Of a stretch of DNA of 64,000 nucleotides, positions 33,331-45,723 are shown piece by piece. The notes beneath the pieces were generated by a model. That model was not told the origin of the DNA. It saw nothing but the letters and a program-made list of their open reading frames with translations, and made no database searches. Both the position numbers and the translations under genes were made by a program. This DNA comes from Neodiprion pinetum (lineage: Eukaryota; Arthropoda; Insecta; Hymenoptera; Diprionidae). Numbering within the stretch: the first letter of the stretch is position 1; each line of letters begins with the position of its first letter. Where the stretch lies: the NCBI RefSeq assembly GCF_021155775.2, contig NC_060238.1:12965042-13029041 (forward strand), given 5' to 3'.

Positions 33331-35633
33331 GATTTCCCATAAACGTTTCGAGATGTTCAGCATATGGATTTCCACGTGACGTTCAATATTATAGTACAAC
33401 TCGAGTTCCAGTGATGTTTGGTGATTGAGAACTAATACTCAAGTGAATAGTCCCTCGTTGCTGATGTTTGATTCTGCGTTCGGTTCGTTAATATTTGAAA
33501 AACTAGCTCCCCATGCACATGTTACACCAATTCTGCTTCAGTCAAAGCTTTCAGTGTCTAAAATATAGAAAGAATGTAAATATTCAGGAAAGATAGAAAG
33601 ATAGATCACGTAAAACAGAGTACTATACATTTCATGTCTTGAAGAATATATTGAACCATAAATAGTGTTTAAGTTATCATCTGTGGACCTTATGGCTCGC
33701 ATTGTGTAGCACAAAAATATCTAACCTCTGATGATAAACGAATGAACAGAAACCGAACTAGCATAGACCTGGGACTAGCAAGCACGAAATATAATACAAT
33801 CAACTTTCGGGAGTAACAGAGCTCAAAAAGGAAATACCAAGGCCAGCAAATGCTTGTACAGCAACTTGTTTGTTGTACAGAATGGCAAACATATTCTGCA
33901 TCATGTGCATATGTTTCTTGCATATTTCAACCTTTGTCCTATGCTTTTTGCCAGTATCAGTTGATTTTTGTAGATGCAAGATCTACGCTTTGTTGGTGAA
34001 CCCGCATAAGAGAGGCAATAGTATACTTGCATCCACCTGTCTAACAAGATACTAAATTTAAGATACTTCACACATATTTTACGTCAAAACGTATTGCCTT
34101 GCGTATACATACCAGCTCATGCCGCACACTCGTGACATTCTGCAGATTTTATTGAATCTTGCCCTTTGTTCGCCATCGATTTTACGACGTACGATTTGTT
34201 ACGCACTTTGTGCCCTGGACTGATGTTTGTTCCACAGTGCATGCTGAATTCAGTGACGTACTTTCTCGTGCAAACCTAATTATATAGAAGGTATAACTGT
34301 CAGGTTATGTATATAATATATTGGAAAATGTGGATGCTCATCGATACTGATACATAAATAATTTCTGTAGACTCTTCTGGGTATAAAGAAATGTATAGAA
34401 AACACAATTAGTGAAGCAGACTGCGATTGACGTTCATTGTGCCGTTAGAATGCATTTTCTAGAACTCCACTTGAAATAATAAAAATCTTAATGAATCACA
34501 CATATGTTTGAAAAAGAATTCTCAATTTCTCAAAAGAATTTCATAAATTAAGACCAACATGATGTACTAACTCAACCAACATGATATGACTTACTCACTG
34601 GCTTCACTCGATGAGTGTCAGCTCCAGTGGAATCTTAGTATGTATTGAAAAACTTTTTCACCATACCACATCAATTTTTGGTACAATGTTTGAGGTTGTC
34701 TTTTGTGAATCGTGGGTCTTAAGTTCACGTTTGTGGGAAATTATTCTAGTTACACATTCACAAAAAAATCAACATCTATAAATCAATAATGCTAACCCAT
34801 CACAGGAACCACCCTGTTTACAAGTCGTTGATGTATCAAGCTATCACAGCTTAGCCTAGTTCAGCAATCATTGTTCAAATAAAAAAAAAGATAATGAGTT
34901 ACAAAAACGGAACCCAAAATAAAAGATTACGAAATAACACTAAATTCTGCCACTGTTAAATGAAAATCCGCCACTTATCCAAACCGTTGATTCCACTCTC
35001 TACTTCGTTGCATGTTCCGGCAACTTTGATTATTATTATTTGAGTTAAGGTTGAAATGAGCTACAATCACGGTCGTAAATATTCTGTTAGTGGAAAAGTC
35101 CGCTGAACAGAGAAGTAAGAAAGATCAGACAGCCGTTCCTATCTCTCTCCAACGATAATAGTGCGAAAGGGACAGACACGGCTGTGAGACTTGTCATCTC
35201 TTTCCATTTCCTGGACGCTTTGAGCGCTGCCACACCGCCTCTATCTTAATATCTCTATAGTAAGAATCAGCCGAAAGTGTCATATCTAAATGGAAGGAGA
35301 GAGAACCACTATTTTGTCGATGTGACCCTGTTCAATAATGCTGTTAAATAAGGGCAACTGGGACTCACTGAGTTCCCCTTTCTCGTTGGCCCACAAACTC
35401 CATTTCCTATATCTTGAGTACCCTAAGCCAGCTCTTACTTCCTTTATCTGCCACCCATTATTCGAATCAATTTCTTCTTTTCTTTTTAAAATCAAAAGCA
35501 ATGAATAAAACGAGTTTTAACAACGAGCTTAGCATTATTTTGATGTCAAAAAAGATTTTATTTGTTCCACTCGTATTCAAATCTATGGTTGAGTCGGGGA
35601 GGTCGGGTTAAGCCGCCCGCGACGTGATACTTA
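33331..35633. other. AT-rich non-coding DNA, no gene recognised
   Basis: No supported coding frame. The block at 35100-35280 is richer in G+C and purine-rich (GAAAGGGACAGACACGG). It may be a promoter-proximal or repeat fragment, but I cannot assign it. Confidence 0.45.
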
Positions 35634-36088
35634 GAGAGAGAGAGAGAGGGAGAGGGAGAGGGAGAGGGAGAGGGAGAGGGAGAGGGAGATGGAGATGGAG
35701 ATGGAGATGGAGATGGAGATGGAGATGGAGATGGAGATGGAGATGGAGATGGAGATGGAGATGGAGATGGAGATGGAGATGGAGATGGAGATGGAGATGG
35801 AGATGGAGATGGAGATGGAGATGGAGATGGAGATGGAGATGGAGATGGAGATGGAGATGGAGATGGAGATGGAGATGGAGATGGAGATGGAGATGGAGAT
35901 GGAGATGGAGATGGAGATGGAGATGGAGATGGAGATGGAGATGGAGATGGAGATGGAGATGGAGATGGAGATGGAGATGGAGATGGAGATGGAGATGGAG
36001 ATGGAGATGGAGATGGAGATGGAGATGGAGATGGAGATGGAGATGGAGATGGAGATGGAGATGGAGATGGAGATGGAGATAGAGATCG
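35634..36088. repeat. (GGAGAT)n hexanucleotide microsatellite, ~65 units, with a GAGAGG-type edge
   Basis: Starts with GAGAGA, passes through about eight GGGAGA units and then about 65 perfect GGAGAT units to 36079. Because 6 is a multiple of 3 and the unit has no stop, long dipeptide frames (ME, RW, HL, SI) open on both strands. None should be taken as protein. It abuts the 5' side of the Gypsy element. Confidence 0.95.
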
Positions 36089-36131
36089 AGAAAGAGAACA
36101 TTCACGGTATTGTGAGCGGATTGGTTTTTTT

Positions 36132-37194
36132 ATTCAGATTATTGAGGCAGTGAAGAAACCTTCTGAGACAAAAATTCAATTACCTGAATTTGACCCAGAA
36201 ATGGTGCGCGGTATTCAAGCTTGGATTCGTACGGCAGACATGTGTATGTCACAACATCCCCTGAAAGGAGCGTCGCTCATGAACGCCTTCAGCCGTGCGA
36301 TAAAATGAGAGGCATTATCCTGGCTGACCCAAAACGTATTTGCCGGATTAAGTTGGAATGAATTTCAAGAAATATTTTCTCCATGATTTTAATGTCCGGA
36401 AACCCTCGCTGCTTTCTTAATGAATCTTAATCAAGGAAGGCCAAAGGAAGGTGAATGTATTGCCGTGTATTCAGCTACTATGATAACTTCGTTAATGAAC
36501 CGATGGAAGAATCTCTCTATGGAACAGATTGCTGTGTCCTTCGTCCTCAGTCACATTTCTCGATTTGAACCACGACTTTAACGCTTTGCTTTCACGGAAG
36601 GAATTGAAACATGGAATAAATTTTAAAAAAAACTAAAGGCACTATATTACTTGAAGAGGAAAAACTCGGAACTTCACACTGAACAACGTCAGACTGAAGC
36701 AAAACGATTTAAAGGAAAATCGTCTACCAGTCATCTGAAATGTTTCACCTGTGGAAAGATCGGGCATAAATCGTCCATGTGCTATCAAAAACAAGAGAAA
36801 AATGCAGCATCAAATGTGTGCCAGAGAGAAGCATCTCCAAGCAGTGACGCGAGGAAGCCTATAACCTGTTTCAAGTTCAAGGAACCTGTGCATTATTCTT
36901 CGCAACGTCCTGGATTGAATAAGAAGCCATCGTCAGGACGCTTCAACGGATCCAATATCGAACGACGAGTGGATATTTGTGAAGTGAATTCGCCTTCTGG
37001 CATTTTGAGGCATACAGGTGAGCAGTTTTCATTTAATTTTGATTCTGGTGCCGAATGTTCTTTAATAAAAGAATCAGTGTCGTCAAGGTTCTCCGGGTAA
37101 AGACTCGATAATATCGTCACTATGACTGGAATTGGACAAACAAGTGTCCATAGTACTTTGCAAATTCTTACCAAAGTGAACATTGACGATGTTG
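36132..37194 (+). pseudogene. Gypsy gag, nucleocapsid and N-terminal protease
   Basis: Capsid-like text (L-P-E-F-D-P-E-M, G-I-Q-A-W-I-R) is followed by several stops and frameshifts between 36300 and 36650. An open part at 36651-37100 holds a CCHC knuckle C-F-T-C-G-K-I-G-H-K-S-S-M-C and a second, degenerate one (C-F-K-F-K-E-P-V-H-Y-S-S-Q-R), in which the second and last Cys are lost. The retropepsin motif F-D-S-G-A-E-C-S-L-I follows. A stop at 37100 precedes the Penelope insertion at 37195, and the protease resumes at 40741. Confidence 0.85.
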
Positions 37195-37935
37195 TATATA
37201 GATTCTTGGTGATCGGTCAATTAAGAAAACGTATTTTTAGTTAACGTTTCGACCCGGATATGGACCCTCCTCAGAACGATTTATTTTAAAAAACTGTCAA
37301 AAATAACAAAAAAAGGATTTTATAGTATAAATAATTGTACTAGAAGTAATCGGACATAAATATTGTAGATGTAATACTCTTAGAGCTATTAAATATTGTT
37401 GATAGTAAGACCTTATGATTAATTGAGATAAGGATGTTTTATGGTGTTATTTACCTTTTGAATTAAGTAAGTGTCATAAGATGTAGTCGAATTCACAATT
37501 ACAATTGGTGGAAACAGTGTTCTTTTGAGTGACGGTAGACAATGTCAATCTTCAAGTTATTTTATATGTGGGAGTTGAAAGTTGGTAGTCATTAATTAAA
37601 TAGATTAAAGAACTATGTTTCTTCACAGTCAGTATGTCATAGTGTTAAAAGGTTATTAAAGAAGGTCGTTTTAGCAATGAAATTAATTCACAGGTGTCAA
37701 TTAAGTGGAGGTAGGCTCTTTATAATTAAGTTCTACATGTCTAACGAAATATTGTTGGTTGAACCAATTGGGTCAACAGGTGAATAACGACTGATGGGAG
37801 AAAACAATATATTCCAGAGTGAAGGTGAACCTATTATAAACAATTATACAGAAAAACAATAAATATTTTGTAAGAAAAGTTATGTAGAAAGGACTGTAAG
37901 TGGAGACGAAATAATTTTTTTTTAAATAAAAATAG

Positions 37936-38898
37936 TTAAGGTTGAACAATATTTGTTGTGTGGGCAGAGATTAGAGGTTTATAAATATTGCTTAAATGTT
38001 CAACGTCTTGTCTGAGATTAACGGAATTGGTATGACCTACAATGTTGCACATTTCTAATAACAGTCTTCTATAATAATTGTGTTCTTCACAAAGGATGTT
38101 TGTGTTGTCGTAATTAAATGTGTGTTGTTTATCGATACTATGTTTCGTTAGAGCTGTGTGCCCTTCTTCAATCTCATGTATGTTGCGTTGGTGTTCCCTA
38201 ATTCTAGTATTGAGATGTCGACCCGTTTGACCTATGTAGACTTGATTGCAGTCATTGCATGGTATTTTATACACGACATTAGATCGTTCGCCTATGGGGA
38301 TCTTGTCTTTGCCTGTATCAAAAACTAGTTGTAGTTCTTTTGAATTTTTTCCAACAAACTGTACATTATATTTAGCGAATAAACGATTCAGTGACTCAAA
38401 TAGGCCGGCTACATATGGAATGGGGATATATGTAGTAGCAGGTCTATTGTTATCTTCAACGGAAGCAGAGTCAATATTATGGTCAAGTATGTTGTTGATG
38501 TAGGAGCGTCTCTTATTAATTTGTTGTTGTAATAGGCCATGAGGGTAATCATTCGATCTTAGTACATTGTATATGAGCGCCAGGTTTTTTTCCTGGAACT
38601 CTGTACTAGCTAGTTTGATAGCTCTGTCAACAAGGTTAAAGATGGTGCCTATTTTGAAGGACAAAGGATGGTGAGAGTTAAAATTCAAGTATCTTTGTGA
38701 CCATGTTTTTTTGTGAAACCAATCTGTCTTAATATTATTATTGCTGTGTATCAACAATACGTCTAAGAAACTGATGGCATTATTTTCTTCTGTTTCGATA
38801 GTAAATTGTATTCTAGGATGGTACCGGTTAAAAATATTAGGAATGTGATGTATTTTTTCATTTGGAACAGCAGTAAGAATATCATCCACGTATCGAAA
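37936..38898 (-). pseudogene. Penelope-like RT C-terminus and GIY-YIG endonuclease (minus copy)
   Basis: A minus-strand frame that starts within the RT catalytic box (Y-V-D-D-I-L) at the palindrome centre and runs to a stop at 37936. It has the RT thumb-like region, then V-Y-K-I-P-C-N-D-C and V-Y-I-G-Q-T-G-R-H-L-N-T-R, the GIY-YIG motifs with the CCHH-type Cys pair typical of Penelope-like endonucleases. It differs from the plus copy at only a couple of residues, for example Pro for Leu after I-H-H-I and Gln for Lys after Y-N-V. Confidence 0.9.
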
Positions 38899-38901
38899 CC
38901 A

Positions 38902-39969
38902 CGGTTTGCGATGGGATCTCCTCTTTCCCCAATCCTGTCAGACCTCGTCATGGAAGACCTGGAAACTTCTTGCATAAACGATCTAGGTTTTAATTTACCG
39001 TTTTACTTTCGATACGTGGATGATATTCTTACTGCTGTTCCAAATGAAAAAATACATCACATTCTTAATATCTTTAACCGGTACCATCCTAGAATACAAT
39101 TTACTATCGAAACAGAAGAAAATAATGCCATCAGTTTCTTAGACGTATTGTTGATACACAGCAATAATAATATTAAGACAGATTGGTTTCACAAAAAAAC
39201 ATGGTCACAAAGATACTTGAATTTTAACTCTCACCATCCTTTGTCCTTCAAAATAGGCACCATCTTTAACCTTGTTGACAGAGCTATCAAACTAGCTAGT
39301 ACAGAGTTCCAGGAAAAAAACCTGGCGCTCATATACAATGTACTAAGATCGAATGATTACCCTCATGGCCTATTACAACAACAAATTAATAAGAGACGCT
39401 CCTACATCAACAACATACTTGACCATAATATTGACTCTGCTTCCGTTGAAGATAACAATAGACCTGCTACTACATATATCCCCATTCCATATGTAGCCGG
39501 CCTATTTGAGTCACTGAATCGTTTATTCGCTAAATATAATGTAAAGTTTGTTGGAAAAAATTCAAAAGAACTACAACTAGTTTTTGATACAGGCAAAGAC
39601 AAGATCCCCATAGGCGAACGATCTAATGTCGTGTATAAAATACCATGCAATGACTGCAATCAAGTCTACATAGGTCAAACGGGTCGACATCTCAATACTA
39701 GAATTAGGGAACACCAACGCAACATACATGAGATTGAAGAAGGGCACACAGCTCTAACGAAACATAGTATCGATAAACAACACACATTTAATTACGACAA
39801 CACAAACATCCTTTGTGAAGAACACAATTATTATAGAAGACTGTTATTAGAAATGTGCAACATTGTAGGTCATACCAATTCCGTTAATCTCAGACAAGAC
39901 GTTGAACATTTAAGCAATATTTATAAACCTCTAATCTCTGCCCACACAACAAATATTGTTCAACCTTAA
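38902..39969 (+). pseudogene. Penelope-like RT (motif B onward) and GIY-YIG endonuclease (plus copy)
   Basis: The frame reads R-F-A-M-G-S-P-L-S-P-I-L-S-D from 38902 (RT motif with G-S-P-L-S-P). F-R-Y-V-D-D-I-L follows near residues 36-43. The GIY-YIG domain starts at V-Y-K-I-P-C (about 244) with V-Y-I-G-Q-T-G (about 255), R-x-x-E-H and C-x-E-H. The frame is intact to the stop at 39967-39969. Open sequence upstream of 38902 is antisense of the other copy. Known: Penelope-like enzymes combine a telomerase-related RT with GIY-YIG nickase activity. The N-terminal RT is absent, so I call it 5'-truncated. Confidence 0.9.
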
Positions 39970-40740
39970 CTATTTTTATTTAAAAAAAAATTATTTCGTC
40001 TCCACTTACAGTCCTTTCTACATAACTTTTCTTACAAAATATTTATTGTTTTTCTGTATAATTGTTTATAATAGGTTCACCTTCACTCTGGAATATATTG
40101 TTTTCTCCCATCAGTCGTTATTCACCTGTTGACCCAATTGGTTCAACCAACAATATTTCGTTAGACATGTAGAACTTAATTATAAAGAGCCTACCTCCAC
40201 TTAATTGACACCTGTGAATTAATTTCATTGCTAAAACGACCTTCTTTAATAACCTTTTAACACTATGACATACTGACTGTGAAGAAACATAGTTCTTTAA
40301 TCTATTTAATTAATGACTACCAACTTTCAACTCCCACATATAAAATAACTTGAAGATTGACATTGTCTACCGTCACTCAAAAGAACACTGTTTCCACCAA
40401 TTGTAATTGTGAATTCGACTACATCTTATGACACTTACTTAATTCAAAAGGTAAATAACACCATAAAACATCCTTATCTCAATTAATCATAAGGTCTTAC
40501 TATCAACAATATTTAATAGCTCTAAGAGTATTACATCTACAATATTTATGTCCGATTACTTCTAGTACAATTATTTATACTATAAAATCCTTTTTTTGTT
40601 ATTTTTGACAGTTTTTTAAAATAAATCGTTCTGAGGAGGGTCCATATCCGGGTCGAAACGTTAACTAAAAATACGTTTTCTTAATTGACCGATCACCAAG
40701 AATCTATAATATATTACATACGAGGTCGAGAACTCTTATT

Positions 40741-42996
40741 CATTGACGATGTTGCCCTAGAAATTCTTTTTCATGTTCTGTCAAGTCATTATTTAAGGAG
40801 TGATATTTCGATTGGTCGTGAAATTTTGAGTCAGGGTTTGACTGTACTCGTATCTTCGAACGAATTGAAATTAATGCGTGAAATCCGTGTCGATGCTTGC
40901 AAAATTGGAGAATCAATCGAAGTAAATTTTGACAGAATTGAGACTGACATTTCTTTCGAGTCGAAAGAACGGTTGCTCTCAGTTTTACAAGAATTTAGAG
41001 AGCATTTTATAACCGGCACACCAAAGCAACCTGCTAAAACGGACCCAATGCAAATGCGCCTGAAAGATCCAAATAAGACGGTATATAGACGTCCGTATAG
41101 ATTGAGCCACGATGAACAAAAAATAGTTCAAAATAAAATCAAAGAGTTACTTGCTGCAAACGTAATCCGCCCAAGCTCATCTCCATTCGCTAGCCCTATC
41201 CTTCTCGTGAAGAAAAAGGACGGATCAGACAGAATGTGTGTAGATCATCGAGAACTAAACGATAATACTGTACCTGACAGATTCCCATTGCCACTAATTT
41301 CTGACCAAGTAAATAGGTTACATGGGGCGAAATACTTTTCTAGCTTAGATATGGCATCCGGATTCCATCAGATCCCTATCCATGAAAATTCAATCGAATA
41401 TACAGCTTTCATGACTCATAATGAACAGTATGAATATCCGTCCATGCCGTTCGGGCTTCGAAATGCACCATCTGTTTTCCAGATGGCCGTTTACAAGGCT
41501 TTGGGAGAATTAGCGAATAGTTTTGTCATTATTTACATGGATGATATTCTTATTGTTGCATCGAATGAGAACGAAGCTCTGGAGAGGTTGAAGCTTGTAT
41601 TCAAAGTTTTGATAGATAACGGCTTTACTTTCAACATTAAAAATGCTCTTTCTTAAAACAAAAATTAGAGCATCTTGGTTATGAAGTTTGCAACGGAGAA
41701 ATCCGACCAAATACGAAGAAAATTTCAGCTTCAATATCTTTATCCTCTCCTAAAACGGTAAGACAATTACGGCAAGTCATTGGTTTGGCATCTTACTGCC
41801 GTCAATTCATTTCTAGGTTCTTTCAAATTGCGGCTCCTTTATACGCGCCAACTTCCGCAACAAAAGGAAACATTCAATGGAAAGAATTACGAAAGAATAT
41901 TAGAACATAAATAATTTCAGTAGTTACCAATGAGCCAGTACTGACAATATTCGACCCGAATTGTCCAACTTAACTACATACTCATGCAAGTTCAATAGGC
42001 TATGGGGCAATTCTAATGCAAAAAAAAGGAAATATATTGCGCGTGATTGCTTATTTCAGTGAACGGACCTCACCAGCTGAATCGAAATACCATTCGTATA
42101 AGTTGGAAACACTTACTGTTAACGCGGTTAAACATTTTCGACACTTTTTATACGGACGAAAATTCCTTGTCGTCACAGATTGCAACTCTTTGCAATCGTG
42201 GAGAAAAAAAATTGATCTCACCCCAAGAGTGCATAGATGGTGGGCTTTTCTTCAAGCTTTCGATTTCAATATAGTATACCGAAATGAAAAGAAAATGAGT
42301 CATGCGGACTTCTTTTCGAGAAATCCGTTACCAGATTCAATAAAAGAAAATTATAATAAACCCAAGCACAAAGAGGTCAATTTAACGAATCTCTCAAATA
42401 CATGGTTTTTAGCTCAACAGCAACGAGATGAATAAATTTCGAAATTAACTGAAAATTTGACTGGTGAAAATTTGAATAACGAATTAGCAAAAACTTACGA
42501 ATTACGCTCTGGAATTCTTTATCGCAAAATACAAAGACCCGGGAAAACGCGGTCTCTACCTATCTTTCCACGCGCGTACAGATGGTCGGTTATTAACGCT
42601 ACCCACGAAGCATTGGTACATTGAGGATGGAAAAAGACCCTTGAGAAAATTTATGATTCATTCTGGTTTGACGGAATGTCAAGACATGTTCGAAAATTTG
42701 TTGAAAATTGCTTGACATGCAAAATTTCTGAAACAAATTCGGGAAAAATCCAGGCCGAATTACATCCCATTCCTAAAGTAGCCTTGGAATACCATTCACA
42801 TCGATGCAACTGGAAAATTAGGTGATAAAAATGATTAGAAGGAGTACGCTTTCGTTTTGATTCATTCTTTCACCAAATTCGTTCTTCTCCGTCATACATT
42901 GCATATATGTAGATACTAGCAATAGCATTAAAGCATTGAAATCTGGTATTTTTCTATTTGGCTCACCCACTCGCGTAATTGCGGACCAGGGTCGTT
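40741..42996 (+). pseudogene. Gypsy protease end, reverse transcriptase, RNase H and partial integrase
   Basis: The protease end (L-G-R-E-I-L-S-Q-G form, here I-G-R-E-I-L-S-Q-G) leads to RT with S-S-P-F-A-S-P-I-L-L-V-K-K-K-D-G, S-S-L-D-M-A-S-G-F-H-Q-I, M-P-F-G-L-R-N-A-P and the catalytic I-I-Y-M-D-D-I-L near 41535. A stop and frameshift at about 41655 follow, then G-Y-E-V and F-D-P-N-C linkers. The Gypsy RNase H is at 42016-42435 (V-T-D-C-N-S-L, H-A-D-F-F-S-R-N-P). After another stop at 42433 come the integrase zinc region (C-L-T-C-K) and a broken core, ending at A-D-Q-G-R, where the 8 kb foldback inserts. At least six disabling changes. Confidence 0.88.
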
Positions 42997-43829
42997 AGTA
43001 GTGTAAATACGAGAGTTCTAATTCAAAGATGGCGGCGCTCCCCCCTAGCTCAGCCCTTGGCCCGAGGGAGGCCGGTTCTGGACCATACAATGGCGGCGCT
43101 CCCCCCCTCCCCCCGACCCTCGGCCCACACACAGCCACACACACACACACACGCGCGCACACACACACAAAATATTTCCTGCCGAGACTTGTTTTCCGTC
43201 GAACATCATAAACGTAGGTATTCGGGCAAGGGGTGTGGGCCCCGATATTTCTATACCTGCACCACCTACTACCTGCTTTTTGTTGACCGATTTTCATTGC
43301 ATGCTTGGAAAGCTATATATTGGTACTCTACTCGCAGCATTTGCACAGATTTTTATACTTAGGTGGGCATCCATCATAGGTGGCGGCAGGTTCGCGGAGA
43401 GGGGAAGGGGGAGAGGGTGAAAACCTGTTCCAACACGCTTTTAGGCAAGATGCAGCTGCGGAAGCGGGTCACTTCAAACGAGCAATGAACACCAAAAATT
43501 TAGGGATAGTGGGAGGGGGACTGCGGACCCCGTCGCCTCTGACGTCAATTTTTACATAAATTGCATCATCTCTGCAGAACCGGGAGAGCAATAAAACCCA
43601 AAAATTTGGGGATAGGGGGATGGGTAAAGGCTGGGCCCAGTCGTCTCTGACGTCACTTTTCCTTCCGAAATGCGCAGAACGCAATGCGCAACGCATCTCT
43701 GACGTCATTTTTCCCTCCGAGATGCGCAGAACGTAGTGCGCACCGCATCTCTGACGTCATTTTTCCCTCCGATATGCGCAGAACGCAGTGCGCACCGCCC
43801 CCAAATTCTTGAGATTCATCTGTATAATG
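42997..43829 (+). repeat. Outer left arm of the 8 kb foldback
   Basis: Inverted partner of about 50172-50969. It contains AAAGATGGCGGC at 43025-43036, a (CA)n/(CG) microsatellite near 43133-43168, a poly-purine AGGGGAAGGGGGAGAGGG tract near 43399 and 3' tandem subrepeats. The right arm has the same order inverted. Open frames here are stop-poor by composition only. Confidence 0.85.
43640..43800 (+). repeat. ~53-bp tandem subrepeats in the foldback arm
   Basis: TCTCTGACGTCATTTTTCCC followed by TCCGAGATGCGCAGAACGCAG and GTGCGCACCGC recurs three times, with a partial copy before (CGTCTCTGACGTCACTTTTC). Each unit carries TGACGTCA, a perfect CRE/ATF palindrome. The mirror set lies near 50195-50350. 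Confidence 0.85.
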
Positions 43830-45720
43830 TGTAAGGTGGCAGTTCGGTTAGGCCTGCCCGTTGCAAGAGACTCCCTGAACCCTGGGCGAGATCCCGGAAT
43901 CAGTGTTTAGAAAATCGAGTCGCGAAATAATCCTAGAGAGCGCCAGAACTGGAGTCACGCACCCGAGCTTCGACAGGGACGAAATAACTCATTGCGACCA
44001 AGATATTTCAGGCTTTTGTTTTTTTTTATTTTTTTTTGAGTGCACCGGCTACCCTCCAGCGACCAACTCCGACGCCGAACATCTTTCGAGGCACGGCGAA
44101 ACCACGGAGATCTCGCGGGAAGGACACCGAGGCTGCGGAGGGGGAGGCAACGCAGATCCCTGCAGCGCGGGAATCCAAGGCGGACGCGATTCCCGCTGGC
44201 GGCCGGCGCGCCGCAGCCTCCCCGCTCACCCCGCCTACGCCCAACCAAGGCAACCGCGAGATACCAGCTAGCGACGAGGGAGCACCACCCTGCCCAACCC
44301 CAGGACTACGTAGAGCTGTGCGGGAGACGACATCGCGATCTAGCCTTAAGTTCTGCGCCGCGTAGAGACGACAGGTGCGCGGCAAGTTGCGCAATTCCCA
44401 AAATCGATGACCGATCGATTGTTGCGCATTCTTAGGGTGATGACGTCACGAAAAATGAGCGTGACGAGATCGGCGTTGCGACCATCCGAGATCACTCAAG
44501 TTCTGGCGTTTATAGAGGACGGGTGAGCTAATCGAGTGTGCGTCGTTTCTTTTCTCTATTGTGACGAATTTGCGAAAAATGGCAGCCAGAGATCACGAGG
44601 GAGTGGGCCCGTTCGTCTCGTGGATGTGGAGCGGTAAGCGCTGTTAACCTTCTTGCGAGGGAATCTCGAGAGGTCATTAGTAAAGGCTTGCCGAGGACGG
44701 ATAGCCAGTGAGGATTGGCGTTAGCAACTGTACTCGAGATTCTTTAGCCGATACATTTGCTTGGTGACCGTAGCCTGAGTTGCGCGTAAGGGAGTAGCGT
44801 TAATTTCGGGGAATCCAGGAAATCGAGTCGAGTCACGGGTTGAGCCGAGACATTATTGCCTCGAGTTTGAGTGTAACCGAAATCCGTTACACGGGGTCAT
44901 TTTACTTCGTCCGATACACCCTCCGTTGTCGTGTAGGTTGCGAGCAGTCTCACGGGGAGCATTTGAATTCGCGACTGCGTCCCGCCGTCGCAGAGAAAGT
45001 GAAGCTCGGGTGCGCACTAATAAAAATATGCGTTCCTAGATGAGGGTCGTGGGTGCCGCGACGAGCCTCGCCTCAGTTTAGTTTTTTTTTGGCATAATCA
45101 GTTAGTATTAAGTTGGCGATTAACGCCGTTTTGTAGAGGACGATCGCGAGCAGCGCGTCGCGTCCGATTTTGCTTTTGGTTTCTTTTAGTGTGTAAGTTA
45201 GCGGTCACGAGTAGTATAGTGACTAGCGCACGTAGGCCGTAGAGGTCTTCGGGATCCCTTCATATTTTTGTTTTCTCTCTTTTTTTTTTTCTTGATTGAT
45301 TATTTTGCTTGCTCGTTCTTCTTTTTTTTTTTGTAAGCTAAGCGCTTGCGTTTGGGATCGCGAGGACAAGCTTCCGCAGTATTGTTATTATTTTTAATTT
45401 TTTTTTGTATTATCGCTATTTTGAAATATATTGTTCAACTTTCTCGCTGCTTTGTGAAATAACCTGTCAACGTACGTGTGGCGTATCTCTCTCTACCCAA
45501 AAACTACCCCTCCCCTCTCCGCGGTACTGAGCTACCGAGCATATGGTCGCGGTATATCGTATTACCGAGTTCGAGGCGTGTTGACCACGCCAGGCGCCCA
45601 ACAAATTTCGTGGTCTTATTGCAGGTTCAGGGGACATCGTGGACGCCAAATTATTGTTCACGCGGTAAGTTCTCGGTCATTTTCTCCGAGTGACCGAGGT
45701 GCAGAAAAATTCACGTCACA
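43830..45720 (+). repeat. 5' LTR (1891 bp)
   Basis: TGTAAGGTGGCA ... CACGTCACA. It aligns with the 3' LTR and the solo LTR at 5444-7378 over the first 300 bp (TCGAGTCGCGAA, AGCGCCAG, GGAGTCACGC) and the last 250 bp (CCCCTCCCCTCTCCGCGGTA, GCCAGGCGCCCAACAAA, AAGTTCTCGGTCATTTTCTC). A short frame shared by all three LTRs lies near 44036-44365. Confidence 0.9.
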
Positions 45721-45723
45721 AAT

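Larger units (their letters stand above)
37195..40740. mobile_element. Head-to-head Penelope-like element dimer with 14-bp target duplication
   Basis: CATTGACGATGTTG at 37181-37194 is repeated at 40741-40754. Between them two Penelope-like copies face opposite ways. The arms 37195-38898 (minus) and 39008-40706 (plus) are almost identical, and the 109-bp spacer is extra coding sequence of the plus copy. Each copy holds the C-terminal RT, a GIY-YIG endonuclease and about 0.75 kb of 3' sequence ending GACCGATCACC. Only the right end has a 34-bp unpaired tail. Removing the insert and one duplication restores the Gypsy protease frame. Both copies lack most of the RT, so neither is autonomous. Confidence 0.9.
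36130..42996 (+). mobile_element. Ty3/Gypsy retrotransposon (gag-pol), decayed and interrupted
   Basis: Plus-strand order is gag, zinc knuckle, protease, RT, RNase H, integrase (the Gypsy order). Stops and frameshifts break every domain. A Penelope-like dimer sits in the protease and the 8 kb foldback element cuts the integrase at 42996. LTRs were not found. The 5' side begins directly after the hexanucleotide repeat, and sequence right of 50969 may be the remaining tail. Confidence 0.85.

Noticed and set aside
35608..36153. Long dipeptide frames (ME)n, (RW)n, (HL)n, (SI)n over the hexanucleotide repeat
   Set aside because: All frames on both strands open because GGAGAT has no stop in any phase. 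No start context, splice sites or domains. Simple repeat only.
42979..43362. Frames in the foldback arm containing His/Thr repeats
   Set aside because: Produced by the (CA)n microsatellite. The opposite arm does not keep the frame.
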